A program made the position numbers and the translations under genes. Shown here piece after piece: positions 1 to 8,541 of a stretch of DNA of 64,000 nucleotides (positions are counted from its first letter, which is position 1; the number at the start of each line of letters is the position of its first letter). Below the pieces are notes generated by a model, which saw only the letters and a list, made by a program, of their open reading frames with translations, did no database searches and was not told where the DNA came from. The DNA comes from QAMX01 sp964448855. GTDB lineage: Bacteria > Bacillota > Clostridia > Oscillospirales > QAMX01. The stretch spans positions 1-64,000 of the forward strand of contig CAYUXI010000010.1 of assembly GCA_964448855.1 (NCBI GenBank), in the 5' to 3' direction.

Positions 1-210
1 GTGTTGCACTTGCTTGACAATCTGCCCTGGCACGAAGTGCCTGAGGGAGAGAAAACGTCACCCAGCCTCTCACTTTTGCCTTTCACTGAGCAACTACCAA
101 AACTTTTCTCTCCCTCAACTCCCATCGTCAAAGGGAGCTTTTGTCGTTTAGGGAAGGTCGGGCGATGTATCCGTAGCGATCAGCTTCTCTACACGCCTTG
201 GCTCCCCTCC

Positions 211-242
211 GGGGGAGCTGTCACCGAAGGTGACTGAGAGGG
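211..242 (+). repeat. 32-bp dispersed element, copy 1
   Basis: A 32-bp sequence that starts GGGGGAGCTGTCACCGAAGG and ends GACTGAGAGGG. It recurs at 381-412 with one mismatch (T to G at 401). Copy 1 follows a short inverted repeat, GCTCCCC/GGGGAGC, at about 201-218. From memory, similar elements are scattered between genes in Faecalibacterium-like genomes; this was not checked. No open reading frame around it looks real. Confidence 0.7.
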
Positions 243-380
243 TTCGGTTGCTGCGGGTGAGGTGATGCCGCAGATAACGACAATCCCTCGTCCCTCTTAC
301 ACAAGGGAGCCATTGGAGGCTGCCCAAGGTCGGCCGCTACGAATGACGCCAGGGGAGGCTTGCAGGCTGTGCCACGCTGG

Positions 381-412
381 GGGGGAGCTGTCACCGAAGG
401 GGACTGAGAGGG
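381..412 (+). repeat. 32-bp dispersed element, copy 2
   Basis: Second copy of the element at 211-242, same orientation, one mismatch. The flanks differ (copy 1 is followed by GTTCGGTTGC, copy 2 by CGTGGGATGA), so the repeated unit itself is about 32 bp. Confidence 0.7.
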
Positions 413-537
413 CGTGGGATGAGTAAGAAGTGAGAGGTAATACACGCGTAGGGTGCAGGGTAGTCTCCTGCCGCGCCCCTTCCATTCTCACTGGTTCCGA
501 AGGAACGCGCATCACTGCTCCCATCTCTCACACAAAC

Positions 538-567
538 AGCCGCCCGGACAAAAAAGTCCGGGCGGCT
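538..567. terminator. Strong hairpin, possible terminator
   Basis: Perfect 12-bp inverted repeat AGCCGCCCGGAC / GTCCGGGCGGCT around a six-A loop. There is no T-run on the plus-strand side, so a Rho-independent role is uncertain. It lies within the 840-bp gene-free stretch that opens the window. Confidence 0.5.
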
Positions 568-624
568 GAGCCTACCGTGTATTCCATTCAGACATCGCGC
601 CGGAAGAGGGCCGCACTTCCGCCC

Positions 625-829
625 GTCACCCAACGCCCCTTGCGCCACTCAACCGGCCACGGCCTGTCACCCAACGCCCCTTGCGTCATCCAACCGGCCA
701 CGGCCTGTCACCCAACGCCTCTTACGTCATCCAACCGGCCACGGCCTGTCGCCCGACGCCCCTTGCGTCATCCAACCGGCCATGGCCTGTCACCCAACGC
801 CTCTTACGTCATCCAACCGACCACCGCAC
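625..829. repeat. Five 41-bp tandem repeats
   Basis: Units start at 625, 666, 707, 748 and 789, exactly 41 bp apart, and each begins GTCACC or GTCGCC and contains CAACCGGCCA. A sixth, decayed start lies at 830. Units differ by a few substitutions (CCCCTTGCGTCATC versus CTCTTACGTCATC). The array ends just past the stop codon of the minus-strand gene at 844, so it would be its 3' untranslated region. 41 is not a multiple of 3, so it is not a coding repeat. Confidence 0.9.
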
Positions 830-843
830 ATCACCCGACGACG

Positions 844-1659
844 CTATTTTTTGCACCCGCAGCCGCAGCTGTTGTCTGCGCCGTTGTCCGGCGGGAAGAA
901 CTCGCTGGTCGGGAAGCGGAACCGCGAAAACAGGTCGCAGGCGTCGTTCTCCGTCGCACTCGGACATTCTTTTTCCGGGATGCAGTAGTCCGTCCCCGGA
1001 ACGAGCAGCTGTGTATCGCGTTCCAGCCGCATCATGGAGAACTGGCCGAGCGAAACGTACAGGCGGCGCGCATCGTCGCCGGGCACGAACGGGGAACGGA
1101 AGCAGGTGCAGATGGCATCCGGCACGTCTGCGCAGCTGCAGCAGCTCTCACAGCCGCAGAAGTGATCGCAGGGCTCCACGATGCGGCAGGAGAGCACAAC
1201 GGGATCCACGGCCTCAATCGTGGCGATGGGCAGATTGGTTCGCGGACGCAGCTGAATATCGTCCCCCGTCGCCGCAACCATCTGGGAAGAGAACGTTTTG
1301 GCTTTTCCCTCGCTGCCATACAAAATGGCACGCTTGTCAAAGGTTGCAAGCCCCTCGATTTCAACCGGTCGGCCAATGCCGCAGAACACATCAGCCGTGA
1401 TGCGGTAAAAGAGCTTGGCATCGACGGTGTAGAACCCGTCGTTAAAGGGTACCGGCTCAACGTCCACGTATGTCCACAGGATGGACGCCGACTTCGGTTT
1501 GACATTCATGGCGCGCTCAAGCAGCGCCTGACTTTCGTTGGTCAGCAGTACGCGGAGATCCTCCAGACAGTCCTGACTGCGACAGGCATCATAAACCTTT
1601 CGCGTCCGGATGCAGACGGAGTCCTTCCCGCAGCTGTTTGATACTCTGGGATCCGGCAA
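844..1659 (-). CDS. Cys-rich conserved protein of unknown function
   Basis: A 271-aa protein that I do not recognise. It has no signal peptide or membrane segment. Cysteines cluster in two places: around residues 165-190 (CDHFCGCESCCSC, then CTC) and at the extreme C terminus (CGCGCKK), which suggests metal binding or disulfide crosslinking. The start is TTG at 1659, chosen because a strong AAGGAGG lies 8 nt upstream and no in-frame ATG is near. A weak CATACTAT box at 1726-1733 on the minus strand resembles a sporulation-sigma -10 element. A spore-coat or exosporium role would fit the cysteines and that promoter but is a guess. Confidence 0.75.
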   Translation of the reverse strand: MPDPRVSNSCGKDSVCIRTRKVYDACRSQDCLEDLRVLLTNESQALLERAMNVKPKSASILWTYVDVEPVPFNDGFYTVDAKLFYRITADVFCGIGRPVEIEGLATFDKRAILYGSEGKAKTFSSQMVAATGDDIQLRPRTNLPIATIEAVDPVVLSCRIVEPCDHFCGCESCCSCADVPDAICTCFRSPFVPGDDARRLYVSLGQFSMMRLERDTQLLVPGTDYCIPEKECPSATENDACDLFSRFRFPTSEFFPPDNGADNSCGCGCKK

Positions 1660-1756
1660 AATGATAACCTCCTTGCCACATATGACAGCGGACGCCGAAC
1701 CGTTCGGACGTCAGCCTTCAGTTTCATAGTATGCAGGGAGGCCGCGTTGGTGATTC

Positions 1757-2764
1757 TCAGCCGCGCTCCACGCGAATTGCGTCGCGATCGCCGTCCGCCC
1801 CGTAGAGGGAGATCGTCTTCAGCGCCGGAAACTGCGCACGCAGGGCGGCCAGATTGCTCCTGTGCTGCCCGGCGGCAACGGACAGACGGGCGGGATGCAC
1901 AAAAAAGACGAGCCGCTCCGCCGGCATCAGCCGTTCCGCCAGCGCACACATCCGCTTCCGATACCAACGCGCATAGCAGAGCTCGCCGAGTGCCGGGTGA
2001 TAGGCACCGGCCAGCACGTCCGCGTGGAGCGATTCGCTGGGATTCAGCCCAATCCGGATGATCGGGATTCCAGCCGCCGAAAAGAGTGCAATCAGCTCGG
2101 CAGACTGCTCCACTGCATCGTCGAGCGCAAGCGGCTGATAGGCGCCACTCCTAGCCAGCTCTGCCAGCGCCGTACCGCGCAGGACGGCAACGGGATAGAT
2201 CCGAACGCCGTCCGGCCGCAAGGCAGCAATGGCGCGCCCCGTGGCGAGGACGGAAGCGGGGGAATCGCCCGGCAGCCCGACCATCATCTGCAAAATCAGG
2301 GAAAATCCGGCTGCCTGAATCAGCTGAACGGCGCGGACGGTATCTTCAGCTGTATGCCCACGCCGCGCCAAACGAAGCACCGCATCGTCCATGGACTGCG
2401 CACCGAGCTCAATGGTTCGCACGCCGAACGCAGACAGCCGTTGGAGCGTTTCCGCATCAATCGCGTCCGGCCGCGTCGATACGCGAACGGAGGAAAGGCG
2501 GCCATTCGCCAGAAAGGGCTGCACCGCCCGCAAATAGCCGGTCTGCGCCTCAGGCGAAATGGCGGTGAAGCTGCCGCCGTAAAATGCAAGCTCCGGTGCA
2601 ACGGAAGCATCCAGCCGCGCCAGCGCAGCGGTCACTTCGTCGGATACGTCCTGCGGCGTCGGCACCGACAGATGACCGGAAATCGCACGCTGATTGCAGA
2701 ATACGCAGTCGTTCGGACAACCGGCGTGCGGAACGAAAATCGGAAGAATGGAATGTCCTGCCAT
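1757..2764 (-). CDS. Radical SAM protein (Elp3/YhcC-like)
   Basis: A 335-aa radical SAM enzyme. The cluster-binding CxxxCxxC is seen near the N terminus (C16, C20, C23, context GCPNDCVFCNQR), followed by a glycine-rich GGSF at about residues 65-68 and by a conserved IGLNPSES block in the C-terminal half. The IFVPHAGCPNDC opening matches the Clostridial family often found beside rnc. The substrate is unknown; relatives include Elp3-type and coproporphyrinogen-oxidase-like proteins. ATG at 2764 has GGAGGT about 10 nt upstream. It lies 51 nt downstream of rnc and is probably the last gene of the acpP-rnc transcript. Confidence 0.85.
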   Translation of the reverse strand: MAGHSILPIFVPHAGCPNDCVFCNQRAISGHLSVPTPQDVSDEVTAALARLDASVAPELAFYGGSFTAISPEAQTGYLRAVQPFLANGRLSSVRVSTRPDAIDAETLQRLSAFGVRTIELGAQSMDDAVLRLARRGHTAEDTVRAVQLIQAAGFSLILQMMVGLPGDSPASVLATGRAIAALRPDGVRIYPVAVLRGTALAELARSGAYQPLALDDAVEQSAELIALFSAAGIPIIRIGLNPSESLHADVLAGAYHPALGELCYARWYRKRMCALAERLMPAERLVFFVHPARLSVAAGQHRSNLAALRAQFPALKTISLYGADGDRDAIRVERG

Positions 2765-2815
2765 GGAAAATGACCTCCGGGAACAGAAATCAGCCGAAAA
2801 ACAAAAAGACGCGGC

Positions 2816-3550
2816 TCAATCGGCCGCGCCTTCCGTTTGCGTATGGCGAACAGGGCGGGCACCCATCAGCTCCAGCGCTGCATAGGCGGCATTCTGTTCG
2901 GCTTCTTTTTTGCTGTGCCCCTGACCGGTGGCAATGGGGTTCGAGTTCAGATACAGAGTCACAGTAAAGTGTTTGGCGTGTGCCGGGCCGGTTTCATCCG
3001 TCAGCACATAGCGCAGCGTTTCCTGCTTGTTTTTCTGAACAATTTCCTGCAGAGCAGTCTTGTAATCCTTGAAAAACAGCTCGTTCATCACACAATGTAC
3101 GCGCTTTTCAATATAGGGCAGCAGAAAACGGCGCGCCTCCTCCAGACCGGCGTCCAGATACAGGGCGGCCACAACTGCTTCCAGCGCATCCGCCAGCGTG
3201 GATGTCCGCTGACGGCCGCCGCTCTGCTCTTCGCCTCTGCCGAGATAGAGAAACTGTCCGAGCGAAATTTCAACGGCAATTTCATGGCAGGACGCCTCGC
3301 AGATGATCGAAGCGCGGGCTTTGGTCAATTCGCCTTCGGCCCGGTGTGAAAATTTGGTAAAAAGGTACTCCGCAGTAATCAGATTCAAAACGGAGTCCCC
3401 GAGAAATTCCAACCGCTCATTGCAGGGAATCTCTTTGGAACGGAGATCGTTCGCATAGGAGCTGTGTGTCAATGCGGTCGTCAGCAGAGACGGGTTCGAA
3501 AAATGATGCCCCAGAATCTGCTCAAGCTCTGCTTCCGGTGAACGGCTCAT
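2816..3550 (-). CDS. rnc: Ribonuclease III
   Basis: A 244-aa double-strand-specific endoribonuclease that processes rRNA precursors and structured mRNAs. The N-terminal RNase III domain carries the signature NERLEFLGDSVL (about residues 44-55), with catalytic Asp and Glu in it and a second acidic motif around DALEAVVAALYLD (about 120-132). The C-terminal double-stranded RNA-binding domain spans about 160-230. Its start overlaps the acpP stop by 4 nt (ATGA), which indicates translational coupling. The length is typical. Such a type II-A CRISPR system needs RNase III to cut tracrRNA:crRNA duplexes, so this gene probably serves the locus at 41542-48433. Confidence 0.97.
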   Translation of the reverse strand: MSRSPEAELEQILGHHFSNPSLLTTALTHSSYANDLRSKEIPCNERLEFLGDSVLNLITAEYLFTKFSHRAEGELTKARASIICEASCHEIAVEISLGQFLYLGRGEEQSGGRQRTSTLADALEAVVAALYLDAGLEEARRFLLPYIEKRVHCVMNELFFKDYKTALQEIVQKNKQETLRYVLTDETGPAHAKHFTVTLYLNSNPIATGQGHSKKEAEQNAAYAALELMGARPVRHTQTEGAAD

Positions 3551-3777
3551 AGAACGGAAGAAATGAAATTGACCGCGTCGCCGACCGTTTCAATCTCCAT
3601 AACCGCGTTCTCGTCAATTTCGCCGATGTCGAATTCCTCTTCGAGGGCCATGATAATTTCAACCATATCAAGTGAATCTGCATTCAGATCGCCCTTGAAG
3701 GAGGTGTCCATTGTCACCTGATCCTCTTCAATCGCGAACTTGTCGCAGATAATCTCTCGAATTTTTTCAAACACCAT
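3547..3777 (-). CDS. acpP: Acyl carrier protein
   Basis: A 76-aa acidic carrier of growing fatty-acyl chains. The DSL motif holds Ser35, the site for 4'-phosphopantetheine, in the context NADSLDMVE. ATG at 3777 has AAAGGAG about 10 nt upstream. A consensus promoter lies 82 nt upstream (3859-3887), so acpP heads the acpP-rnc-radical SAM operon rather than depending on plsX, which ends 147 nt before it. Confidence 0.97.
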   Translation of the reverse strand: MVFEKIREIICDKFAIEEDQVTMDTSFKGDLNADSLDMVEIIMALEEEFDIGEIDENAVMEIETVGDAVNFISSVL

Positions 3778-3858
3778 GGAAAGAGCACTCCTTTAATATA
3801 AGTAATCATGTTCAATATGGAACGGCGCGTTTTTGCACCGCAGACAATCCACCATAAG

Positions 3859-3887
3859 ATAATAATAATTTTGGCTGTGTTTGTCAA
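3859..3887 (-). promoter_or_regulatory. SigA-type promoter of acpP-rnc
   Basis: On the minus strand TTGACA (3882-3887), a 17-bp spacer and TATTAT (3859-3864). It sits in the 147-bp gap between plsX and acpP. Confidence 0.8.
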
Positions 3888-3924
3888 GAGCCAAACGCCA
3901 TTTTAGGCGGAATCCACAAAAAAA

Positions 3925-4956
3925 TCAATTGCCCGACGAAGGCGCTTTCATGCAGTCGATGTTTTCCAAAATGCGGCGAATCATGTCGCCCTCGACATAC
4001 TGCATGGCCTGCCGCATCGCATTCTTCATCGTGAAGGCATCGGCCGAGCCGTGCGCCTTGATCACCGGAGCGGAAATGCCGACCAGCGGGGAACCGCCGA
4101 TTTCCTTGTAGTTCATGGTTTTCTTCAGCGACGCCAGACTGGGCTTCAGCAGCAGCGCACCCATCTTTGAACGGAAGGAGGAGAACATGGCTTTCTTCAG
4201 CTCACCGACAAAGAACAGACCGATTCCCTCCAACGCCTTCAGACAGACATTGCCGGAAAAGCCGTCTGCGACGACGACATCCGCCCGGCCGGAAGGCACA
4301 TCGCGCCCTTCGATGTTGCCGACAAAGTTCAAAAGCCCTTCCTCACCGGCTCGCTTTAGAAGCGCATAGGCGTTCCGGTGCAGCTCGTCACCCTTGTGGC
4401 TTTCCGCACCGATGTTCAACAGGCCGACCGTCGGCAGCTGATCGCTGCCGCGGTTCAGGACAAAACGCATATAGTAGGAGCCGAGATATGCAAACTGCAG
4501 CAGATATTCCGGCGTACACTGCACATTGGCACCGCTGTCAATCAGCAGGACGCCGCCGTGGCCGACCGGCAGAATCGGAGCCAGCGCCGCACGGCGAATG
4601 CCGCGAATGCGGCCGACATACAGCGTCGATGCCATGATGGCCGCACCGGTATTCCCAGCCGTGACCACCGCATCGCCTTCGCCGGAGGAGAGCAGCTTCA
4701 TGGCCGCGACCATGGATGACGCTGTTTTTTCGCCGCGCATGACCACGTTGGGCTCATCCTCCATGGTCACAGCGAGCGGCGCATGAACCGTCCGAATTCG
4801 ATGGGTCAGCCCGGCCGCTTCCACCAGCGGTTCGATCACAGCCTGATCTCCGACGGCAACCGCGTCGATCTCCAATTCGCGGACGGCATCGATGACGCCC
4901 TTTGTCAGTTCGGCGCAGCCGTTGTCGCTGCCCATGGTATCAACGATCAGTTTCAT
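3925..4956 (-). CDS. plsX: Phosphate acyltransferase PlsX
   Basis: A 343-aa enzyme that makes acyl-phosphate from acyl-ACP, the first step of phospholipid synthesis in most Firmicutes. It opens with MKLIVDTMGSDNG, a variant of the usual DAMGGD, and carries the TAGNTGA motif (about residues 99-105) and GFSGNVCLK (about 233-241). ATG at 4956 has AAAGGATGAG upstream. It is followed by acpP, its acyl carrier partner. No fapR or recG lies beside it. Confidence 0.95.
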   Translation of the reverse strand: MKLIVDTMGSDNGCAELTKGVIDAVRELEIDAVAVGDQAVIEPLVEAAGLTHRIRTVHAPLAVTMEDEPNVVMRGEKTASSMVAAMKLLSSGEGDAVVTAGNTGAAIMASTLYVGRIRGIRRAALAPILPVGHGGVLLIDSGANVQCTPEYLLQFAYLGSYYMRFVLNRGSDQLPTVGLLNIGAESHKGDELHRNAYALLKRAGEEGLLNFVGNIEGRDVPSGRADVVVADGFSGNVCLKALEGIGLFFVGELKKAMFSSFRSKMGALLLKPSLASLKKTMNYKEIGGSPLVGISAPVIKAHGSADAFTMKNAMRQAMQYVEGDMIRRILENIDCMKAPSSGN

Positions 4957-4978
4957 AAGCTCATCCTTTCGTCTTCTA

Positions 4979-6304
4979 TCATCCGATTACGCGGTCTGCG
5001 GCAAATGCACTGTCGGCAATCTGCTGCAATGCGCGGTCGGCAATGGCCTCCAGCCGCGCCTGCTTGCCCTTGGCGCGGACGCCGCTGCCGTCGATGATGC
5101 CGAAGTTGACATTCATCGGCTGGAAATCCGTCACGGCGGGGTTGCTCACATAGGCAGCCAGTGCGCCGGTGGCGGTGGAGCGCGGCAGAGGCTCCGGCAG
5201 CTGGCCGGTCAGCTGCTCAATCGCTGCGGCAGCACCGGCATACAGGCCGGACGCGGCCGATTCGACATACCCTTCCACCCCGGTGAATTGCCCCGCAAAG
5301 GAAATGCGCGGCGCTTTCCGGGCGCGGTAAAAGCCGTCCAAAAGGCGCGGAGAATCGAGGTAGGAATTCCGGTGCATGACGCCATACCGCAAAAATTCCG
5401 CGTGCTCCAGGCCGGGAATCATGCAGAAAACGCGCTTCTGCTCCCCAAACTTCAGATGCGTCTGGAAGCCGACCATGTTGTACACCGTCCCCGCGACGTT
5501 GTCCCGGCGAAGCTGCACCACCGCATACGGCAGTGTGCCTGTGTGCGGATTGATCAGGCCGACCGGCTTCAGCGGGCCGAAGCGCAGCGTATCCTCGCCG
5601 CGCCGTGCCATCGTCTCGACCGGCATACAGCCTTCAAACACGCGGTGATCCTCAAAATCGTGAATCGGCGCACCCTCCGCCGAGCAGAGCGCGTGGAGGA
5701 ATGCGAGATACTCCTCCCGCTCCATCGGACAGTTGATATAGTCCGCATCGCCCTTGTCATAGCGGGAAGCGAAATACGTCCGGGACAGGTCGATGGACTC
5801 CACATCGATGAGCGGGGCAGACGCATCGAAAAAGCTGAAATAGTTGCTGCCGCCGAAAAACTGGCGGATGTTTTCCGACAACGCACCGTCCGTCAGCGGG
5901 CCGGTTGCAACAATGACCCGCCCCTCCGACGGAATTTCCGTGGCCTGCTCACAGCGCACCGTGATCAGCGGGTGCGAGCGGACGGCATTCGTGATGTAGT
6001 CGGAAAAGCGCTGCCGATCGACGGCAACCGCCCCGCCGGCGGCGACTCTGGTCTGTTCGGCTGCTTCCATCACAATGCTGCCCATGGCGGTCAGCTCTTC
6101 CTTCAGAAGGCCGACGGCATTGGTGTGGGAGCCGCTGCGGAGGGAGTTGGAGCAGCAGAGCTCCGCAAAGCCGTCCGAACGGTGCGCGGGTGTCCGCGCA
6201 GCGGGCTTCTGCTCAATCAGCGTGACCGGTACACCGCGCCGCGCACATTGGAGCGCCGCCTCACAGCCGGCCAGACCGGCACCGAGAATCGTGATTCCGC
6301 TCAC
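4979..6304 (-). CDS. trmFO: tRNA (uracil-54-C5) methyltransferase, folate-dependent
   Basis: A 441-aa FAD- and methylene-THF-dependent enzyme that makes ribothymidine at position 54 of tRNA in Gram-positives. The FAD-binding motif GAGLAGCEAA is at residues 8-17. The C-terminal half carries the family block SFAGQFTGVEGYVESAASG (about 334-352) and the NVNFG segment near the end. The start is GTG at 6304, overlapping the topA stop by 4 nt (GTGA). The topA-trmFO order is standard in Firmicutes. Confidence 0.95.
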   Translation of the reverse strand: MSGITILGAGLAGCEAALQCARRGVPVTLIEQKPAARTPAHRSDGFAELCCSNSLRSGSHTNAVGLLKEELTAMGSIVMEAAEQTRVAAGGAVAVDRQRFSDYITNAVRSHPLITVRCEQATEIPSEGRVIVATGPLTDGALSENIRQFFGGSNYFSFFDASAPLIDVESIDLSRTYFASRYDKGDADYINCPMEREEYLAFLHALCSAEGAPIHDFEDHRVFEGCMPVETMARRGEDTLRFGPLKPVGLINPHTGTLPYAVVQLRRDNVAGTVYNMVGFQTHLKFGEQKRVFCMIPGLEHAEFLRYGVMHRNSYLDSPRLLDGFYRARKAPRISFAGQFTGVEGYVESAASGLYAGAAAAIEQLTGQLPEPLPRSTATGALAAYVSNPAVTDFQPMNVNFGIIDGSGVRAKGKQARLEAIADRALQQIADSAFAADRVIG

Positions 6305-8466
6305 TGGTTCTCACCGTCCGGTGCGCCGCTTTCCGTCTGCCGGGCCTTTCCCCGCGGCTTGTACTCCCGTTCATAGCCGCAGCCGGACATGGGACAGTAG
6401 ATTTTCTTTTCCTCCCGCGTATACCGGCGGAAAAGCGGCTTGCCGCACTGCGGGCAAAGCTCCGCCAGCGGTTTGTCCCAGGTCATAAACGTACAGGTCG
6501 GGTTCTTTTCACAGGCATAATATTTGTTGCCGTTTTTGGATTTCCGCTCCATCACCTTGCCGCCGCAGAGCGGGCAGATACCGGGCGTCTCCTGCGCCAG
6601 TGGCTTGGTGAACTTGCAGTCCGGATATCCGGGGCAGGCGAGGAATTTTCCAAAGCGCCCGGACTTGATGACCATGTTGCGCCCGCAGAGCTCACAGATC
6701 ACATCCGTGACCGGGTCGGGAATCTTCATATCCACGCCTTCGAGATCCTTTTCGGCCTGCTCCAGCTCCTTGGAAAAGCCGGTATAGAAATCGCGGACAA
6801 CGCCGCGCCAGGCCGTTTTCCCTTCGCCGACTTCATCCAGCTCCTCTTCCATGTGCGCGGTGAAGCCGACGTCCATGATATCGGCGAATTTGTCCACCAT
6901 CAGGCCGGTGACGACCTCGCCGAGCTGCGTCGGATACAGGGACTTGCCGTCCCGTGCCACGTATTCGCGGTCGGTAATGGTGGAAATGGTCGGGGAATAG
7001 GTGGATGGGCGACCGATGTTCTTTTCTTCCATGGCGCGAATCAGCGAGGCTTCCGTATAGCGCGGAGGCGGCTGCGTGTATTTCTGGGACGGCGTGACGG
7101 ATTTCTTGATCAGCTCTTCGCCGTCGGATAAGACCGGCAGAGCGCCGTCCGCCTCGTCCGATGCATTGTCGCTGCCGTGTGCTTCCTCCACGGTATCCTC
7201 ATACAGCGCGGTAAAGCCGGCAAACTTCAGCGTTTTGCCGTTGGCGCGGAACAGGGAATCGCGGACGCCGATGTCCAGCGCCACCGTGTCATAGACGGCG
7301 GAGCTCATCTGACAGGCGATGAACCGCTCCCAGATCAGCTTGTAGAGCTTCCAGTGGTCGGCGGAGAGATCCTGCCGAACCAGCTCCGGCGTCAGCTCAA
7401 CCTGCGTCGGACGGATGGCCTCATGCGCGTCCTGCGCATTCTTGTTGGTCTTGTAGACGCGCTTGGTGGCGGGCAGGTATTCCGGTCCGAACCGCTGCGC
7501 AATGTATTCGCGGGCGGTATCGGTGATTTCGTCCGACAGGCGGAGGGAGTCGGTACGCATATAGGTGATCAGACCGGTCAGACCGTGGCCGGTGATGTTC
7601 TGGCCTTCGTAGAGATCCTGCGCGAGCTTCATGGTCTTGCGGGAGCCGAACGAGAACCGACGGGAAGCCTCCTGCTGCAGCGTCGAGGTGATGAACGGCG
7701 GTGACGGATTCTTCAGCCGATCCTTCTTGCGCTGCGCAAGCAGCACGGGTGCGGCGGCCTCCGTATCGGCCAGGACGCGTTCCGCGTCTGCCTGAGAGTG
7801 CAGCTCTTCCTTGTGACCGGTGGCGACCGAACCGAAATAATGCGCGGTGAAGGCGCGTTCCGGGTCGGCGGACGGCGCACAGGTCATGTCGATTGTCCAG
7901 TATTCCTCCGGCTGGAAAGAGCGGATTTCGTTTTCGCGGTCAACGATCAGCTTGGTGACGACCGACTGCACACGCCCGGCGCTGAGCCCCTTTTTGACCT
8001 TTTTCCAGAGCAGGGGGCTGAGCTTATAGCCGACGATCCGATCCAGCACACGCCGCGCCTGATAGGCGTCCACCAGGTTCAGATCGACCGTGCGCGTATT
8101 CTTGATCCCGGCGGTGACGGCGTTCTTTGTGATTTCGTGGAAGGTGACGCGGTTTTTTTCGTTCAAATCGAGCTTCAGCAGGGCTGCCAGATGCCAGGAA
8201 ATGGCCTCTCCCTCCCGATCCGGGTCGGTGGCGAGGTAGACGGCACTGGCCTTGGCAACCTTGGCGCGGATTTCCTTGATGGTTTTGTCTTTGCCGCGGA
8301 TGGGAATATATCGCGGCTCAAAGTCGTTGTCAACATCGACGCCGAGCGTGCTCTTGGGCAGATCGCGCAGATGTCCCATGGACGCGACCACTTCATAGCC
8401 GCGTCCGAGATATTTGCCGATGCTTTTGGCCTTGGCCGGTGATTCCACAATGACGAGTTTTGCCAA
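6301..8466 (-). CDS. topA: DNA topoisomerase I
   Basis: A 721-aa type IA topoisomerase that relaxes negative supercoils. The N-terminal TOPRIM domain starts MAKLVIVESPAKAKSIGKYL and has DPDREGEAISWH (about residues 110-121). The catalytic tyrosine is Tyr302 in YMRTDS. Three C-terminal zinc ribbons (CELC, CPLC and CPQC type) span about 585-705. The start is TTG at 8466, set by homology; no better initiator is visible. It lies 70 nt after dprA, with a candidate terminator in that gap, so it may also have its own promoter. Confidence 0.97.
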   Translation of the reverse strand: MAKLVIVESPAKAKSIGKYLGRGYEVVASMGHLRDLPKSTLGVDVDNDFEPRYIPIRGKDKTIKEIRAKVAKASAVYLATDPDREGEAISWHLAALLKLDLNEKNRVTFHEITKNAVTAGIKNTRTVDLNLVDAYQARRVLDRIVGYKLSPLLWKKVKKGLSAGRVQSVVTKLIVDRENEIRSFQPEEYWTIDMTCAPSADPERAFTAHYFGSVATGHKEELHSQADAERVLADTEAAAPVLLAQRKKDRLKNPSPPFITSTLQQEASRRFSFGSRKTMKLAQDLYEGQNITGHGLTGLITYMRTDSLRLSDEITDTAREYIAQRFGPEYLPATKRVYKTNKNAQDAHEAIRPTQVELTPELVRQDLSADHWKLYKLIWERFIACQMSSAVYDTVALDIGVRDSLFRANGKTLKFAGFTALYEDTVEEAHGSDNASDEADGALPVLSDGEELIKKSVTPSQKYTQPPPRYTEASLIRAMEEKNIGRPSTYSPTISTITDREYVARDGKSLYPTQLGEVVTGLMVDKFADIMDVGFTAHMEEELDEVGEGKTAWRGVVRDFYTGFSKELEQAEKDLEGVDMKIPDPVTDVICELCGRNMVIKSGRFGKFLACPGYPDCKFTKPLAQETPGICPLCGGKVMERKSKNGNKYYACEKNPTCTFMTWDKPLAELCPQCGKPLFRRYTREEKKIYCPMSGCGYEREYKPRGKARQTESGAPDGENQ

Positions 8467-8511
8467 CTTTGATCCAACTTTCTTGTTTGCAGATTATCTT
8501 GCTTTCATGAT

Positions 8512-8541
8512 AAAAACCGAACCTGAAAGGCGCGGTTCAGG
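8512..8541 (-). terminator. Terminator-like hairpin after dprA
   Basis: On the minus strand a 7-bp stem (CTGAACC / GGTTCGG, with one wobble) is followed by a TTTTT run. It overlaps the dprA stop codon and would partly separate dprA from topA. Confidence 0.45.

Noticed and set aside
1..237. Open frame of 78 codons at the left edge
   Set aside because: It overlaps the 32-bp dispersed element, has no ribosome site and no recognisable protein; treated as non-coding.
430..1641. Long plus-strand frame opposite the Cys-rich gene
   Set aside because: It runs through the 41-bp tandem repeats and is an artefact of GC-rich codons; the minus-strand frame has the ribosome site and cysteine pattern.
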